From NCBI RefSeq assembly GCF_041381155.1, contig NC_091139.1:7998383-8062382 (forward strand): 64,000 nucleotides of DNA. Reading direction: 5' to 3'. The notes under the pieces were generated by a model. The model made no database searches and was not told the DNA's origin. It was given only the letters and a program-made list of their open reading frames with translations. This document shows positions 35,611 through 46,199 of this stretch, one piece after another. Positions within the stretch are counted from its first letter, which is position 1; each line of letters opens with the position of its first letter. The position numbers and the translations under genes are program-made. This DNA comes from Argopecten irradians. Taxonomy: Eukaryota; Mollusca; Bivalvia; Pectinida; Pectinidae.

Positions 35611-35647
35611 GGATGGGTCAATTAGATAAAGATGAATTCATTGTTAT

Positions 35648-35782
35648 CTTGACTACATGTTAGTCCATCCCATCTCTCCATACATCCGGGTACTTTACAT
35701 ATCCCAGTCCTCCCGTTACAGTTAGATTTAGCACAATGACATTTCTGGTTACAGTCTCGTCCGAATGCGTTGTTTGTACAAA
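35648..35782 (-). pseudogene. Locus B: EGF exon lacking a GT donor
   Basis: The unit is open for 135 bp (VCTNNAFGRDCNQKCHCAKS; GCMERWDGLTCSQ) but the donor reads AAG|ATAACA instead of AAG|GTAACA. It is also the most diverged of its block. Without a GT donor it would be skipped, or read on into an intron stop a few codons later. It borders the transposon insertion. Confidence 0.65.
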
Positions 35783-35863
35783 CTGTAAACAAAACATTAC
35801 ATTCATTGAGAGAACTCGTGCTACAAACATGATACAATTAGATAAAGATGACTGCATTGTTAC

Positions 35864-35998
35864 CTTGACTACATGTTCGTCCCTCCCATCCCTCCATACA
35901 TCCGGGCACGTTACATATCCCAGTCCTAGCGTCACAGTCAGAGTTAGCACAATGACAGGTCTTGTTACAGTCTCGTCCGAATGTGTGATTGGTACAGA
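35864..35998 (-). CDS. Locus B: EGF exon, upstream block
   Basis: This open 135-bp phase 1-1 exon starts VCTNHTFGRDCNKTCHCANS and ends GCMEGWEGRTCSQ. Splice sites are intact. Intron 81 bp, as in the main array. Confidence 0.85.
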
Positions 35999-36079
35999 CT
36001 GTAAACAAAACATTACATTAATTGGGAGAGCTCGTGCTACAAACATGATACAATTAGATAAAGATGAATGCATTGTTAC

Positions 36080-36214
36080 CTTGACTACATGTTCGTCCCT
36101 CCCATCCCTCCATACATCCGGGCACATTACATATCCCAGTCCTCCAGTCACAGTCAGAGTTAGCACAATGACATGTCTGGACACAGTCTCGTCCGAATGT
36201 GTGATAGGTACAGG
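36080..36214 (-). CDS. Locus B: EGF exon, upstream block
   Basis: This open 135-bp phase 1-1 exon starts ACTYHTFGRDCVQTCHCANS and includes GICNVPGCMEGWEGRTCSQ. Splice sites are intact. Confidence 0.85.
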
Positions 36215-36295
36215 CTGTAAACAAAACATTACATTAATTGGGAGAGCTCGTGCTACAAACATGATACAATTTGATAAAGATGACTGCATTGTTAC

Positions 36296-36430
36296 CTTGA
36301 CTACACGTTCGTCCCTCCCATCCCTCCATACATCCGGGTACTTTACATATCCCAGTCCTCCCGTCACAGTCAGAGTTTGCACAATGACAGGTCTGGGCAC
36401 AGTATCGTCCGAATGTGTGATAGGTACAGA
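36296..36430 (-). CDS. Locus B: EGF exon, upstream block
   Basis: This open 135-bp phase 1-1 exon starts VCTYHTFGRYCAQTCHCANS and includes GICKVPGCMEGWEGRTCSQ. Splice sites are intact. Confidence 0.85.
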
Positions 36431-36511
36431 CTGTAAACAAAACATTACATTAATTGGGAGAACTCGTGCTACAAACATGATACAATTAGATAAAGATGAA
36501 TGCATTGTTAC

Positions 36512-36646
36512 CTTGACTACATGTTCGTCCATCCCATCCCTCCATACATCCAGGTACTTTACATACACCAGTCCTCCCGTCACAGTCAGAGTTAGCACAA
36601 TGGCAGGTATGGGTACAGTCTTGTCCGAATGTGTGGTTGATACAGG
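36512..36646 (-). CDS. Locus B: EGF exon, first of the upstream block
   Basis: This open 135-bp phase 1-1 exon starts ACINHTFGQDCTHTCHCANS and ends GCMEGWDGRTCSQ. Its upstream intron is unlike the 81-bp array intron, so it marks the N-terminal edge of the array. Confidence 0.85.
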
Positions 36647-36649
36647 CTG

Positions 36650-37700
36650 TCAACGACATTTCTTTGAAGTTTATATGTTGTTTATAAATGCATCAGTTGA
36701 GACAGTTTTTTCTACAAAATTATATCAGTCGTTGTCTTGAAGTTCTTTCGTTTAAGTCAACCCTTGTGGTAAATTTTATACAACATTGCTCTCCTAAGTT
36801 ATTTTAAAAGATGTTTTTTATTATAAGAATTAATTGAAAAAATAATGATACAATTTATGCACAGGCTAGAATGATAACATAAGAATTTAGCCACAAGATT
36901 TTTAAAGATTAACGTGCATTTTTTTGGTTATAAGATACACACTACTTATTTACCCACGGTACTAGTAAATTCATATGGATGCCAATGTTAAAGTTCACTG
37001 CTGTTTGGGTGAAATATAGCCATAAACTCTATTTGTAAACTAGTAAATCTCACAAACTTGAAAATTAAAAAATGGGGAAAATGTCAAATATCTTCATAAG
37101 GAAGCCATATAGTTGATTAAATATAACACCATATTTCACACTTCATTAATTTACCTTGCATAAATGATCTAGAACGAATTTAATGCTCATCAAGTTTACA
37201 TCTGCATCATGGTATTGCCTAACCTACACTTAAAGGACTATGTATGGTTTTCTCCCGCTTCGGATCTTCAAATACATTATTTATTTGAAAACTAAGTGTA
37301 AGATATTAAGTTGGAGTATTTGAAATATTTAGAAAATGTCTGATGTAATTCTAATAGAAGTTTGTTGGGTTTTTTTTTTTTTTTTTTTTTTGTCTTTTTT
37401 TTTTAATTTTGCAGCTTTAGTTAACATGATAAACATCCAAAATATGCATAGAGCTAAGCGAATTTGACAATTCTCTTCTTATTTGGTCATAGTTTTTGTC
37501 AAAGAAATAATAGTGCGCGGTCTTGGACACAAACTTATTGCGAATAAGAAGGCACTAGAGACACATATTTGTGATATGTATATAAAGTTTGTTTCTATGA
37601 TTGCTAGATAAAAATTGCCGAGATAGACAAAATTTCCACATATATATAATTCATGCATATTTAGGATGATAGCAACTACAGCTGATACAAGACCACCAGA
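36650..37700. other. Intron, with poly-T tract
   Basis: AT-rich. A T run lies at 37,370-37,402. No gene is seen. Confidence 0.5.
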
Positions 37701-37708
37701 CCTACTGT

Positions 37709-38959
37709 CAGGCATGGGGTAATAGTAATCGTGTAATCGTAATCGATTGTAATTAACAACATTTTCTCAAGTAATCGACAGTAATCAGTAATCGAAGGTT
37801 ATTTCGATTACTTGTAATCGTAATCGATTACAGTAAAAATTTACTGTGTAATCGTAATTGCATTTCGATTACTTTTCAATTACATTATACCTAATATGAA
37901 GTTGAATTTAGCAGCCAGTATACTAAGTTTAGAAAGTGTAAAGTTCAACTTGTCTGTTGTAGTTCAACTAAAAGTGAAGATAGATGTAACAGTGTTTAGT
38001 ATTGGTCTATAAAAATCCTTTTAATTAGTTTTCTGATGAAATGTAAGGCTCAAAAAAATACAAACGAATTGTCTATACAGGTACACTTTATAGCTAATTC
38101 TATTTTTCACCAGTGTGCCCATGGGCATAAGAGAATATTGTATTAAACAATGGAAAGCATTGTTTTCATAAAAGTCAACAGGCATTGACTAAGATCAATT
38201 CAGTTGTTTCAGGGAGTATGTCCTCAGATTTCCAATGAACTTGTTGTTTTAGGAAACAATCAGAAGTCAATGAATTCTGTTTGATATTCTCAGTAACTGT
38301 TCTTTTTACCTGTACAGTCAACCAAGATTTATCTGTTTAGCTCAGAGGCATAAGTCACATTTTTGCTTTAAAAATATCCTTAAATTATATATTTGATTCA
38401 TTGTTATATATTTAACATGCATTGCATTGTAAATGAATATTATAAATATAAGAAAAATTACACTGCTACAGATTTCCGCTTTCTAACTAGAAGAATCAAG
38501 AATTAGATTCCAGGTTTAAAATATATACTTGTTGTGTTATACCGTCATCTGCAAAATGCAGGTTATTAATTAACCACATACCAAAAATGCACATGGTCAT
38601 TTCTAAGACACACAAGTTTAAAAAGCATGATGTGGGACAGGTGAAACTTGAAACTAAATCAACAGTTTAACTAATTCCAATGAAACGATTTTATATAGAT
38701 ATAACTGGTCTTGGAATGCTATCAAATTGTAAAAAGGAAAAATTGAAAATATTGTGATAGAAGATAAAATTTAATTAATCAACTAAATATGTAATTGAAT
38801 GTAATTGAAAGTAATTTCAATTACTTTTTGTAAAGTAATCGATTGTAATCGATTATAGGTCAATGGTACCTGTAATCGATTATTAATCGAGTACAGCATT
38901 TTCTCCCAAGTAATCGATTATTAATTAATTACATTTTGAAGTAATTGTGCCCATACCTG
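37709..38959. mobile_element. Non-autonomous hAT element with 8-bp target duplication
   Basis: The ends are imperfect inverted repeats CAGGCATGGGG and CAGGTATGGGC. The element is flanked on both sides by the identical octamer cctactgt (37,701-37,708 and 38,960-38,967), the 8-bp duplication typical of hAT transposons. Subterminal regions are packed with GTAATCGATTAC-type words in both orientations, as in hAT ends that bind transposase. The interior has no transposase frame. Confidence 0.92.
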
Positions 38960-39074
38960 CCTACTGTATACAGAATACATTCGATAACTGAAATTTTACG
39001 TTTTTGTCACGAAAGTAAGTGTTTAAAAATGCAAATTTATTACCAAAGTAAGTTTTGAAAGAATGCAGAATTTT

Positions 39075-39125
39075 TTATTTTTTTTATTTTTTTTTTTTTT
39101 TTTTTTGGGGGGGGGGGGAGGGGGC
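39075..39125. repeat. Poly-T / poly-G tract
   Basis: A run of T followed by about 12 G residues. Such homopolymers are error-prone in sequencing. Confidence 0.8.
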
Positions 39126-39638
39126 ACAATGTTTTGATTATGTCCACCTAAATAGCCATTTAACATGCCCGAACTTATTCATCTTTTTATTAAATTTTCT
39201 GCTATATGTTTTACAATATATATATGAATAGTTCTTCATTATCATAAATTTACTTTTGCGAAAACGGCGCGGCCTTTCAGTGCCCTGTATTCCTTGCTTG
39301 GAAAAAACGCTACTTGTTGTCTTAATTGTCTTCGGATGTTCGATAAAGGAATGTGTACTAAATAAATGTTTTTCATTAAAAAAGTGTGTCACCCGCATAA
39401 TAGTAAAGTTCGCAAACGCCTCTGAATATGAAAATTCAAAACACTAAGCCTTGTCATTGTAAGAAAATGTTTGGATAAATTTAGTATCTAAATCATTATT
39501 TACATTTATGATTACGTAAGACTCGTTTGAGATTTTGGAATTGTTCCTTTGCAAATATAATACCCCCACAGCTGCATGTAATAAAAAAATAACATTCAAA
39601 TATCAATACATTTATGATTGCCTTATACATTTCCCTAC

Positions 39639-39773
39639 CTTGACTACATGTTTGTCCCTTCCATTCTTCCGTACATCCGGGTACTTTACATACTCCAGTC
39701 CTCCTGTCACAGTCAGAGTTAGCACAATGACAGGTCTGGGTACAGTCTCGTCCGAATGTGTAGGAAGTGCATG
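39639..39773 (-). CDS. Locus B: EGF exon
   Basis: This open 135-bp phase 1-1 exon starts ACTSYTFGRDCTQTCHCANS and includes GVCKVPGCTEEWKGQTCSQ. Acceptor TGTAAG, donor GTAGGG. It is an isolated unit with long introns on both sides. Confidence 0.8.
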
Positions 39774-39789
39774 CTTACAGTATATATAA

Positions 39790-40800
39790 AAGGAAACAAA
39801 TTGATGATTTCCTTTTTAAAATGACTGAACCGGTTTCTGACACGTCACCCTTTACTGTTTTGATATCATAACAAAATACAGATCTTATTCTTGATTCTCT
39901 TATATCGTCCATGGAAGCACATAGTTAGGGGGCATTAACCTAGAATAATCAGTCACCTGTTGACGTGACACAATAGGTATGTTATTTAACCCCATTGAAA
40001 TTTGTGAATTTGTGTTATAAAGTCTACAGGGATATTAAAAGTAATTACAGTTTATTAGTTCATATACATTTGGTCCCATCAGAGTCCTTGTAGATTAAGT
40101 TTAGACTTGATCAATAATCGGTAACATCATATTGTACATAATATTAAATCTACGAGAAATGTTGATGGCTCCCCGAGACAAAACATCTACCCCAACTAGC
40201 TTTATTGGTTTAACAATCATATTTCTAGTAGATCTAAGTCTTCACAAAGCAGTTTATTACTTTTGAAAAGAGCGATATTTTCAATTTCAAAATCATTCTA
40301 CACAACAATACAAAGTACAAACTACACTATGACGATAGCAGACTCGTTTGATCAAAAATGGCACAATAATTTCCTCAATCGACTTTTTGAAATCCTTAGT
40401 GACAAATTATATGATTATAAGATAACCTCTCTAGCTGACTTAAAGTTGTTGTGTTCCTTCTGAAACACCTCGCGTTTATCTTTGGTGTAACCTATACACC
40501 AGAAACACCAGTGGAAATGCATACATAATGTATGCAAATGTTCTACAATGGATTAATATACAATCATGTATAGAAAGTGATTAATTTTTGCACCAAATGG
40601 TAATAGATTGATATAACAATTCATACAAGAAAATATCTGATATATGTTATCCGAATTCGATTACATGATTGATGAAATATTTCTTTTCACCAAAGGTAAC
40701 CCAGAATGACGAAAGTGAAAAAAACAATAACAAGTGTTACCTTGATCACATGATATGCCTTATAATTTCATCAACCGACAGCAAAAAAACTATATATATC
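39790..40800. other. Intron of locus B
   Basis: No repeats or frames of note. The small plus-strand frames here have no family signature. Confidence 0.45.
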
Positions 40801-40804
40801 TTAC

Positions 40805-40843
40805 CTTGGTCACATGAAATTCCTTTTCTACCAGGCGGACATT
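40805..40843 (-). CDS. Locus B: 13-codon half-EGF exon
   Basis: The 39-bp phase 1-1 exon encodes ECPPGRKGISCDQ between acceptor TTTACAG and donor GTAAGA. It is the closing loop of an EGF repeat (CPPG-x-x-G-x-x-C). It sits between lectin 2 and the first full EGF unit. Locus C has the same exon (56,207-56,245), which supports it despite its size. Confidence 0.72.
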
Positions 40844-41569
40844 CTGTAAAGACAGATTGAAATGAGAAAGAGAAAAAACATCAATAAAAAAAATTAAACA
40901 ATGATGAGATGTAAAACAAAATAAAACACGACGACTAAATATAAAAAAGTCAGTTTCATTCTTAATTTTAGGTTTAAACATTATTGTTATCTCAGGACCT
41001 GTAGCCACACAAGGCATACACAATGTATTAAGGATCTAAGAACAGAAAATGACAAGAGCACTAGATTTAATGTCATGTATATGTTGTGTACCACCGTTAC
41101 TACTAACGTCAATTCAAAATTATAATGGCCATCTAACGTATTCAATGAATTACGATTTGCATTACAAAAACTGTATTTATTATCAATCAATGGTCGTATA
41201 ACGAACTATAGAAAGATAAGATAATTTTGTTTGATTGTAGAACAGCCAAATTCCTGTTGATTGTTCTGACAAGAAATCAGTCAATCTCGGATCTCAGACG
41301 TGACAGCGCCTCTACCAACTGTCCCAAAAGAGTATGTTCCGTCAAAAAAGGATAGCTACAGAGCTGATTAAGGTTAGCTATTCTATTCATACAGGGGTCG
41401 ATTTCATCCGCAAAGTGCTCGAAATCAATATTCATTAGAATTCATATATAAATTTTGGTAAATATATTGGTAATATTAACTGATTTTAAACTGTCGTGTA
41501 AGGTTAATTGTATTTAGTATTTTGCCTCGATTAGTATTAAAGGTAGGTTTCGCCCAACACCATATATAC

Positions 41570-41836
41570 CTCCGAGCACCTGTACTTCACAGAGCTCTAT
41601 AACTGCGGACGTTTTGATATAATATTTAACATCCTTGGGTTCATAGTCAGCAGGCCGTTTGTTGTAGAATATAACATATCGACCAGATACAGGACAGGAC
41701 AGTGACTGGATATAGGATGGTAGCCCGGGTCCGTGGTCATGGTAACACAGGTGAGCCTTACTCAATACTTGGTAAATATTGTGAGCAACTGAACTGTTTG
41801 ATACGTACAGGTAAAATCCGGACATTCGAAAGTTGT
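41570..41836 (-). CDS. Locus B: F-type lectin 2, C-terminal half
   Basis: This open 267-bp exon joins the 42,594 exon in phase 1 (Tyr codon across the junction). It reads NFRMSGFYLYVSNSSVAHNI, LCYHDHGPGLPSYIQSLSCP and IELCEVQVLG, the usual end of the fucolectin fold. The RxDCC-type sugar-binding stretch is replaced by YRQLYNFR, so the two arginines remain but the aspartate and paired cysteines do not. Fucose binding is therefore uncertain. Acceptor TTTTAG, donor GTATAT. Confidence 0.85.
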
Positions 41837-42593
41837 CTAAAATACAAAATGATATTTGATAAATTCTCAAGATGACAAAAGCAAACCAAACATATATGTA
41901 ATTAATAAAATATAAAATAGTGATTATTAGAATGATTCATTAAGACGGTTGACAACAAATGTATTTCAGAAATATGAATCAGACTAAAATCAGTATGTGC
42001 TGCATCGTGGAATGTGTTTTCAGATGTTATTATTATGATTGTTAAAATAATTTGAATTCCGTTTGATATAGATTTGTCACACAACTTAAGCAGGAATTAT
42101 GCAAAAAAATTGCTCATAGTTCTTGTTATCATGTTATAATTTTTAAGGATGACTACATAACGACAATTTTTTGTGCATTTGGTGTATTTACTCATATGTA
42201 TAGTGACCTTGGCCTCATAGACAATGGTGTCCACGATGAATGAGACATTTCCTTTGGTAGCATTATATACATATGTTCATCTCTTTTTGACGTATGTTAA
42301 TTGCTCGTGGTATTAATGTCTCAGTTGGCTGCCTTCACAGCTGCTCTGTGGCTGGAATTTCATACAGAACGATGGCATAATTCATACCCTTTACGAGTAA
42401 AATTTTCCCACTACCGGTGCGTTTCTTTGCTTAATTTATCCACAGTAATATTCAGTACTGTAGACTGTAGCTGCGTTTGTGTTTTTGTGTGTTAGCAGAC
42501 TGTTAAAATTAGTTTAGTTTATGTTAGTTTATTGTTTGTTAGTAAATAGTCGGCATATATATTCCCTATGTTAACGTTCCTACAAGTACTTAC

Positions 42594-42809
42594 ACAGCTG
42601 TCGGTATACAATGTTAATTGTCCGTATCAATTGGACGGTCCCGAGATCTACTTGCCACCAGGCCTCCGGATGTCTCCCATTTGGATCTGTGTGAGTACAA
42701 CTTCCGGGAGGTTCAAAATCCTTTGATATAACCCCATCGACAGCCTTATATGCTCCATATATACTATAAGTTGTACTCTGTCGGGTGGGTTTACCATATG
42801 CAAGATTTC
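42594..42809 (-). CDS. Locus B: F-type lectin 2, N-terminal half
   Basis: This open 216-bp phase 1-1 exon reads NLAYGKPTRQSTTYSIYGAY, KAVDGVISKDF, SCTHTDPNGRHPEAWWQVDL and INIVYRQL. The KAVDG, CTHT and WW-VDLG motifs are diagnostic of F-type lectins. Acceptor TTGCAG, donor GTAAGT. It follows the two-EGF exon and pairs with 41,570-41,836. Confidence 0.87.
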
Positions 42810-43453
42810 CTGCAAAAGTTGATATTGATAGTGAGAAGTTTACTCAAAGGAAAGGTCACGTAGCAAAATTACTCTTTTCCTTTTACATTGAAGTAACAGG
42901 ACACTTTCAGGTTAATGAACATAAAACCTTCCAAACAGAGGATGGCGGGTAAAATATTAAGACGGAGAAAGCCAAGACAAACATAGATGTAGAGATTTAT
43001 GTCTTTAGTCAATCATGTGCATAGCCAGATAAATGTGTATTACACATTTTACCAGTGAAAATAGTGAGCAAATAATCTTGATACCTTTAAAACATTTACC
43101 TTATTCCCTGAGTATTTTGCACACCGGATGTACTTCGCGAAGAGTCAAATCAATTACTATTTCTATGATTTTGTATAAATATATTGTATAAATTGCCTCA
43201 TTTAAATGGTACTTTGACATATATCACTTCAGGTATTTACCTGCTGTTTGATAACAATTTATACGATTAAATCAAACGTTATAACTGCAGATATATCATC
43301 GCCAGGGACGCTTTTTTGTCATATAACTATTAAGTAGACGACTAGATAGATTATAAAGTGAATTATGGAAACTACAAAGTATTGTGTTTCTAATTTTAAT
43401 ACAATTATTTTTGTTATTTGTAAATTTCATCAAATTAATCAAAGAGTACTTAC

Positions 43454-43693
43454 GTCGACTCACAAAACAGCTTTGCCCCGACCATCCAGACTGACATCGT
43501 CCTCCCGGACACGCCCCCGTATCTATATCACAGGCCACGCCCCCGTCACAGTGACATTGGAGACTACAGGACAGCCCCATCCACCCTGTCTGACATCCCT
43601 TGACGTCACACTGTCCAGTATCTGGGTCACAGCCACCAGTCATACAGTGACAGGTACCGCCACAGTTATATCCAAACTGACCAAATGGACATC
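43454..43693 (-). CDS. Locus B: two-EGF exon between the lectins
   Basis: The 240-bp phase 1-1 exon encodes GCPFGQFGYNCGGTCHCMTG, GCDPDTGQCDVKGCQTGWMG and CHCDGGVACDIDTG to GWSGQSC. That is one full 8-cysteine repeat and a second that shares its start. Acceptor ACAG, donor GTAAGT. It separates lectin 1 from lectin 2. A degraded copy in locus A is at 13,115-13,395. Confidence 0.87.
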
Positions 43694-44341
43694 CTGTGAT
43701 AAAAAAATAGACGTTGTCTTACATATATATATAAAGGTGATCGAAAAAGGTTGTAGGATTAAAGCCATTTGCACAGAAATAACTAATGACCAATATTCAG
43801 CTTTCATAGTTATCGTTACTATGGTAATATGACTCTTATGTTTGTTACTACTTTCGAATTGAAGCTCCTGTGTATACACGTTTTAGCTTAGAATTTAATT
43901 TGCTGTGGCAAGTCGATGTTGAAGATTCGAATTAAAGTTGTTTTGTAATAGAGTAATTATCCATCATTCATTGGCATAAGTTATGAGACTCAGAATGAAA
44001 TTCAGGTTAAAAATACATTTGTTATTTAGATAATTGATGAATAAAACAATAGATGTTCAGAATTTTTTTAATGTAAAATGCACTTTATTTAAATGGGTCT
44101 CAAAAGGGAACATTACAGAATGGCTTCTCTCTCTTTTATGTAAATTATTGTTTTGTATGAGATATTAGACTGGTTATAAAACATGATAAAGGGACTTTAA
44201 TCAATAGGTCTACTCCAGTACTTTGATATTACAAAGTTCTGACATTGTGGTCTATGGTAATTCAATAAGTTATTTTGTCTGTTTATAAGTAAATAAAAGA
44301 AGGTAGAAATATATTCCATGAATATCAAATGATACACTAAC

Positions 44342-44578
44342 CATAGACTTGAACCTCACACAGTTCAATAAGTGCGTCTTCTCTGTTTGATCTAATGTTG
44401 TAGAACACGACGTACCGTCCTTTTACATGACACTGCCGGGTCTGGTTAAATGTTGGTAACCCAGAACCGTTGTCATGGTAACATAGATGTCCGTCTTGTT
44501 CATTAATAGAGCCATCAGGTCGAGTCATGTCGGTGTTGTTTGTAACGTACAGACTGTAGCCTTGTAGACGACGTGCAT
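44342..44578 (-). CDS. Locus B: F-type lectin 1, C-terminal half
   Basis: The 237-bp phase 1-1 exon reads DARRLQGYSLYVTNN, GHLCYHDNGSGLPTFNQTRQ, CHVKGRYVVFYNIRSN and IELCEVQVYG. With the previous exon it gives YRHHDARRL at the place of the canonical R-x-D-x4-R sugar site, so a modified site with Arg and Asp still present. Acceptor TACAG, donor GTTAGT. Confidence 0.88.
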
Positions 44579-45096
44579 CTGTAAATATAATAGTAAACTG
44601 ATTCATTAGGAAGAAAATCGTGAATATAATGCTTCATTAATTTCATCGTCGTTGTCTGCCATATAACGTCACATCCATTTAAAAGGTTTAAATTAAGATA
44701 TGTTAGATGTTGGTAGGTACAAAATTTGTAAAGGGTAAAGTAGCGGGTTACTGAATTCTTAAATAAAACAATACATTGATGGATATATCCATGCTGGGGA
44801 AGTTTTTTTCAGGAAATTGCGATGTTGAAAGTTCGTTATGAACTATATATACTCTTTCGTACTTCAGAATCGCAAAGAATGGCCAAAAAGATAGAACATC
44901 GCTATCAGTCTTAAATATATATAGATGTGCCTTAAAATAAAAAAAGGTTGTCCTAGAATTCAATGAAACCGCAATTAGGTGGAGGGGAACAGCTCATTTC
45001 ATTTGGAAATAAATTAAATCACATTTGTTATATTATGTGATAAGATCAAACGATTGATGTATCTATCTTTACCATTTTCAGAGCTGCACTACTAAC

Positions 45097-45303
45097 CATG
45101 ATGTCTGTACGTGATGTTGATCATCTGTATCCAATACACCTGTCCTAGGTCTACTTTCCACCAGGCCTGGTGGTGGCCGACACCTGTGTGGGAGCAGTGT
45201 CCACTCTTTAACTGAGTCGTGAAGAAACCGTCCACTGCTCTACCGGCGTTGTTATTCCCATATGTTGAGCTTTGTGTTGCTGGATTGTTTAGAGCCAAGT
45301 CTC
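45097..45303 (-). CDS. Locus B: F-type lectin 1, N-terminal half
   Basis: The 207-bp phase 1-1 exon joins the signal-peptide exon to give SSRDLALNNPATQSSTYG, then AGRAVDGFF, GHCSHTGVGHHQAWWKVDLG and INITYRHH. NPATQSS, AVDG, CSHT and WWKVDLG are F-type lectin hallmarks. Acceptor ATATAG, donor GTTAGT. Confidence 0.9.
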
Positions 45304-45309
45304 CTATAT

Positions 45310-45720
45310 AAAATGGATTAGTTCAGTTCTGACCGTATGTATAAAAAAAACAATTCTTCATCATACGTTTGTAACGTCGCTATCCGGGTCCTTATTTATT
45401 CATCCATACCGATTTAGTATAACTCGCTTCTGACATCGGTATTTAAGTGAAGATTTTCTCTGAAAGCTATCAGAGTGATCAATTGACGTGTATCAATCTA
45501 AAGATGTAATAATCGGTATATGTAGTACAATTTTGAAGATCCGTGTTTGAAATAAAATCCAAAAATCAGAATTGTTGCTTAACAATCATATGGATTAGGC
45601 TACCTTAAGCCTACCTACTGGGACCCAAAATGAAAACCATCGCGTCAGTTTGTACATGTAACTACAAAATGATCGTTATCATTTATAACTGTGTACCAAT
45701 CTTTTTGCAGAACATACACA
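45310..45720. other. Intron 1 of locus B, proximal part
   Basis: No feature recognised. The intron between signal peptide and lectin 1 is about 3.6 kb in all. Confidence 0.5.
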
Positions 45721-45858
45721 GTACATTCCTTGTTACTTGATGAATACCAGTTATATTTCATTGAGTGATCGAGTGTGAAGAACGAGTGGAAAATATCTAA
45801 GTGGCCACCTCACAAGATGAAATATTACTGGTATTCATCAAGAAAGCAAGGAATATTC
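45721..45858. mobile_element. Hairpin element in intron 1
   Basis: Arms of about 40 bp (ACATTCCTTG through TTGATGAATACCAG to ATATTTCAT) are inverted around a loop of about 55 bp. No coding content. Confidence 0.65.
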
Positions 45859-46039
45859 TATTTATTACATTCGTTTTCTCGTTTTTATTTACATAAGACC
45901 ATCACTCCTATTTCCGCCAAAGGTGATTCCCCATTGCAATTTGCGGAGTTTTTTGCCCTTGATATTATAACTTCGTTTTTTTTACCATAACGTCATAATT
46001 CTACACAAAAATATGACGTTATTTTTATGCACAAATTAA

Positions 46040-46160
46040 TGATGCAACAATCAAAATTATATTTTCACTGTCAATACTGTATTTCGATTGGTCAAAAGCG
46101 AGTGAAAATATCAAAAGTGATATTTTCCCTCCAGTGATATTTTCACCGTAAAACCTCATA
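46040..46160. repeat. Short inverted GAAAATATC motifs
   Basis: Repeated TATTTTCACTG/AGTGAAAATATC words in both orientations around GTATTTCGATTGGTCAAAAG. Likely another foldback-type dispersed repeat. Confidence 0.45.
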
Positions 46161-46199
46161 TTTCAATTAGAAAAATGTAATATATATAATATATATATA

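Noticed and set aside
31598-35618. A single 4-kb insertion with an 11-bp target duplication (caattagataa)
   Set aside because: A further EGF relic at about 31,960-32,035 lies inside the supposed insert, and the word is part of every array intron.
27000-36646. Regular spaced repeats as a CRISPR-like array
   Set aside because: The repeats are exon-intron units of an animal gene; spacers are conserved introns, not variable spacers.
35660-36740. Open frames of more than 310 codons on both strands over the upstream EGF block
   Set aside because: Shadows of five EGF exons and their 81-bp introns in wrong frames.
43365-43832. 155-codon plus-strand frame
   Set aside because: Antisense of the two-EGF exon, whose splice sites and cysteine pattern fit the minus strand.
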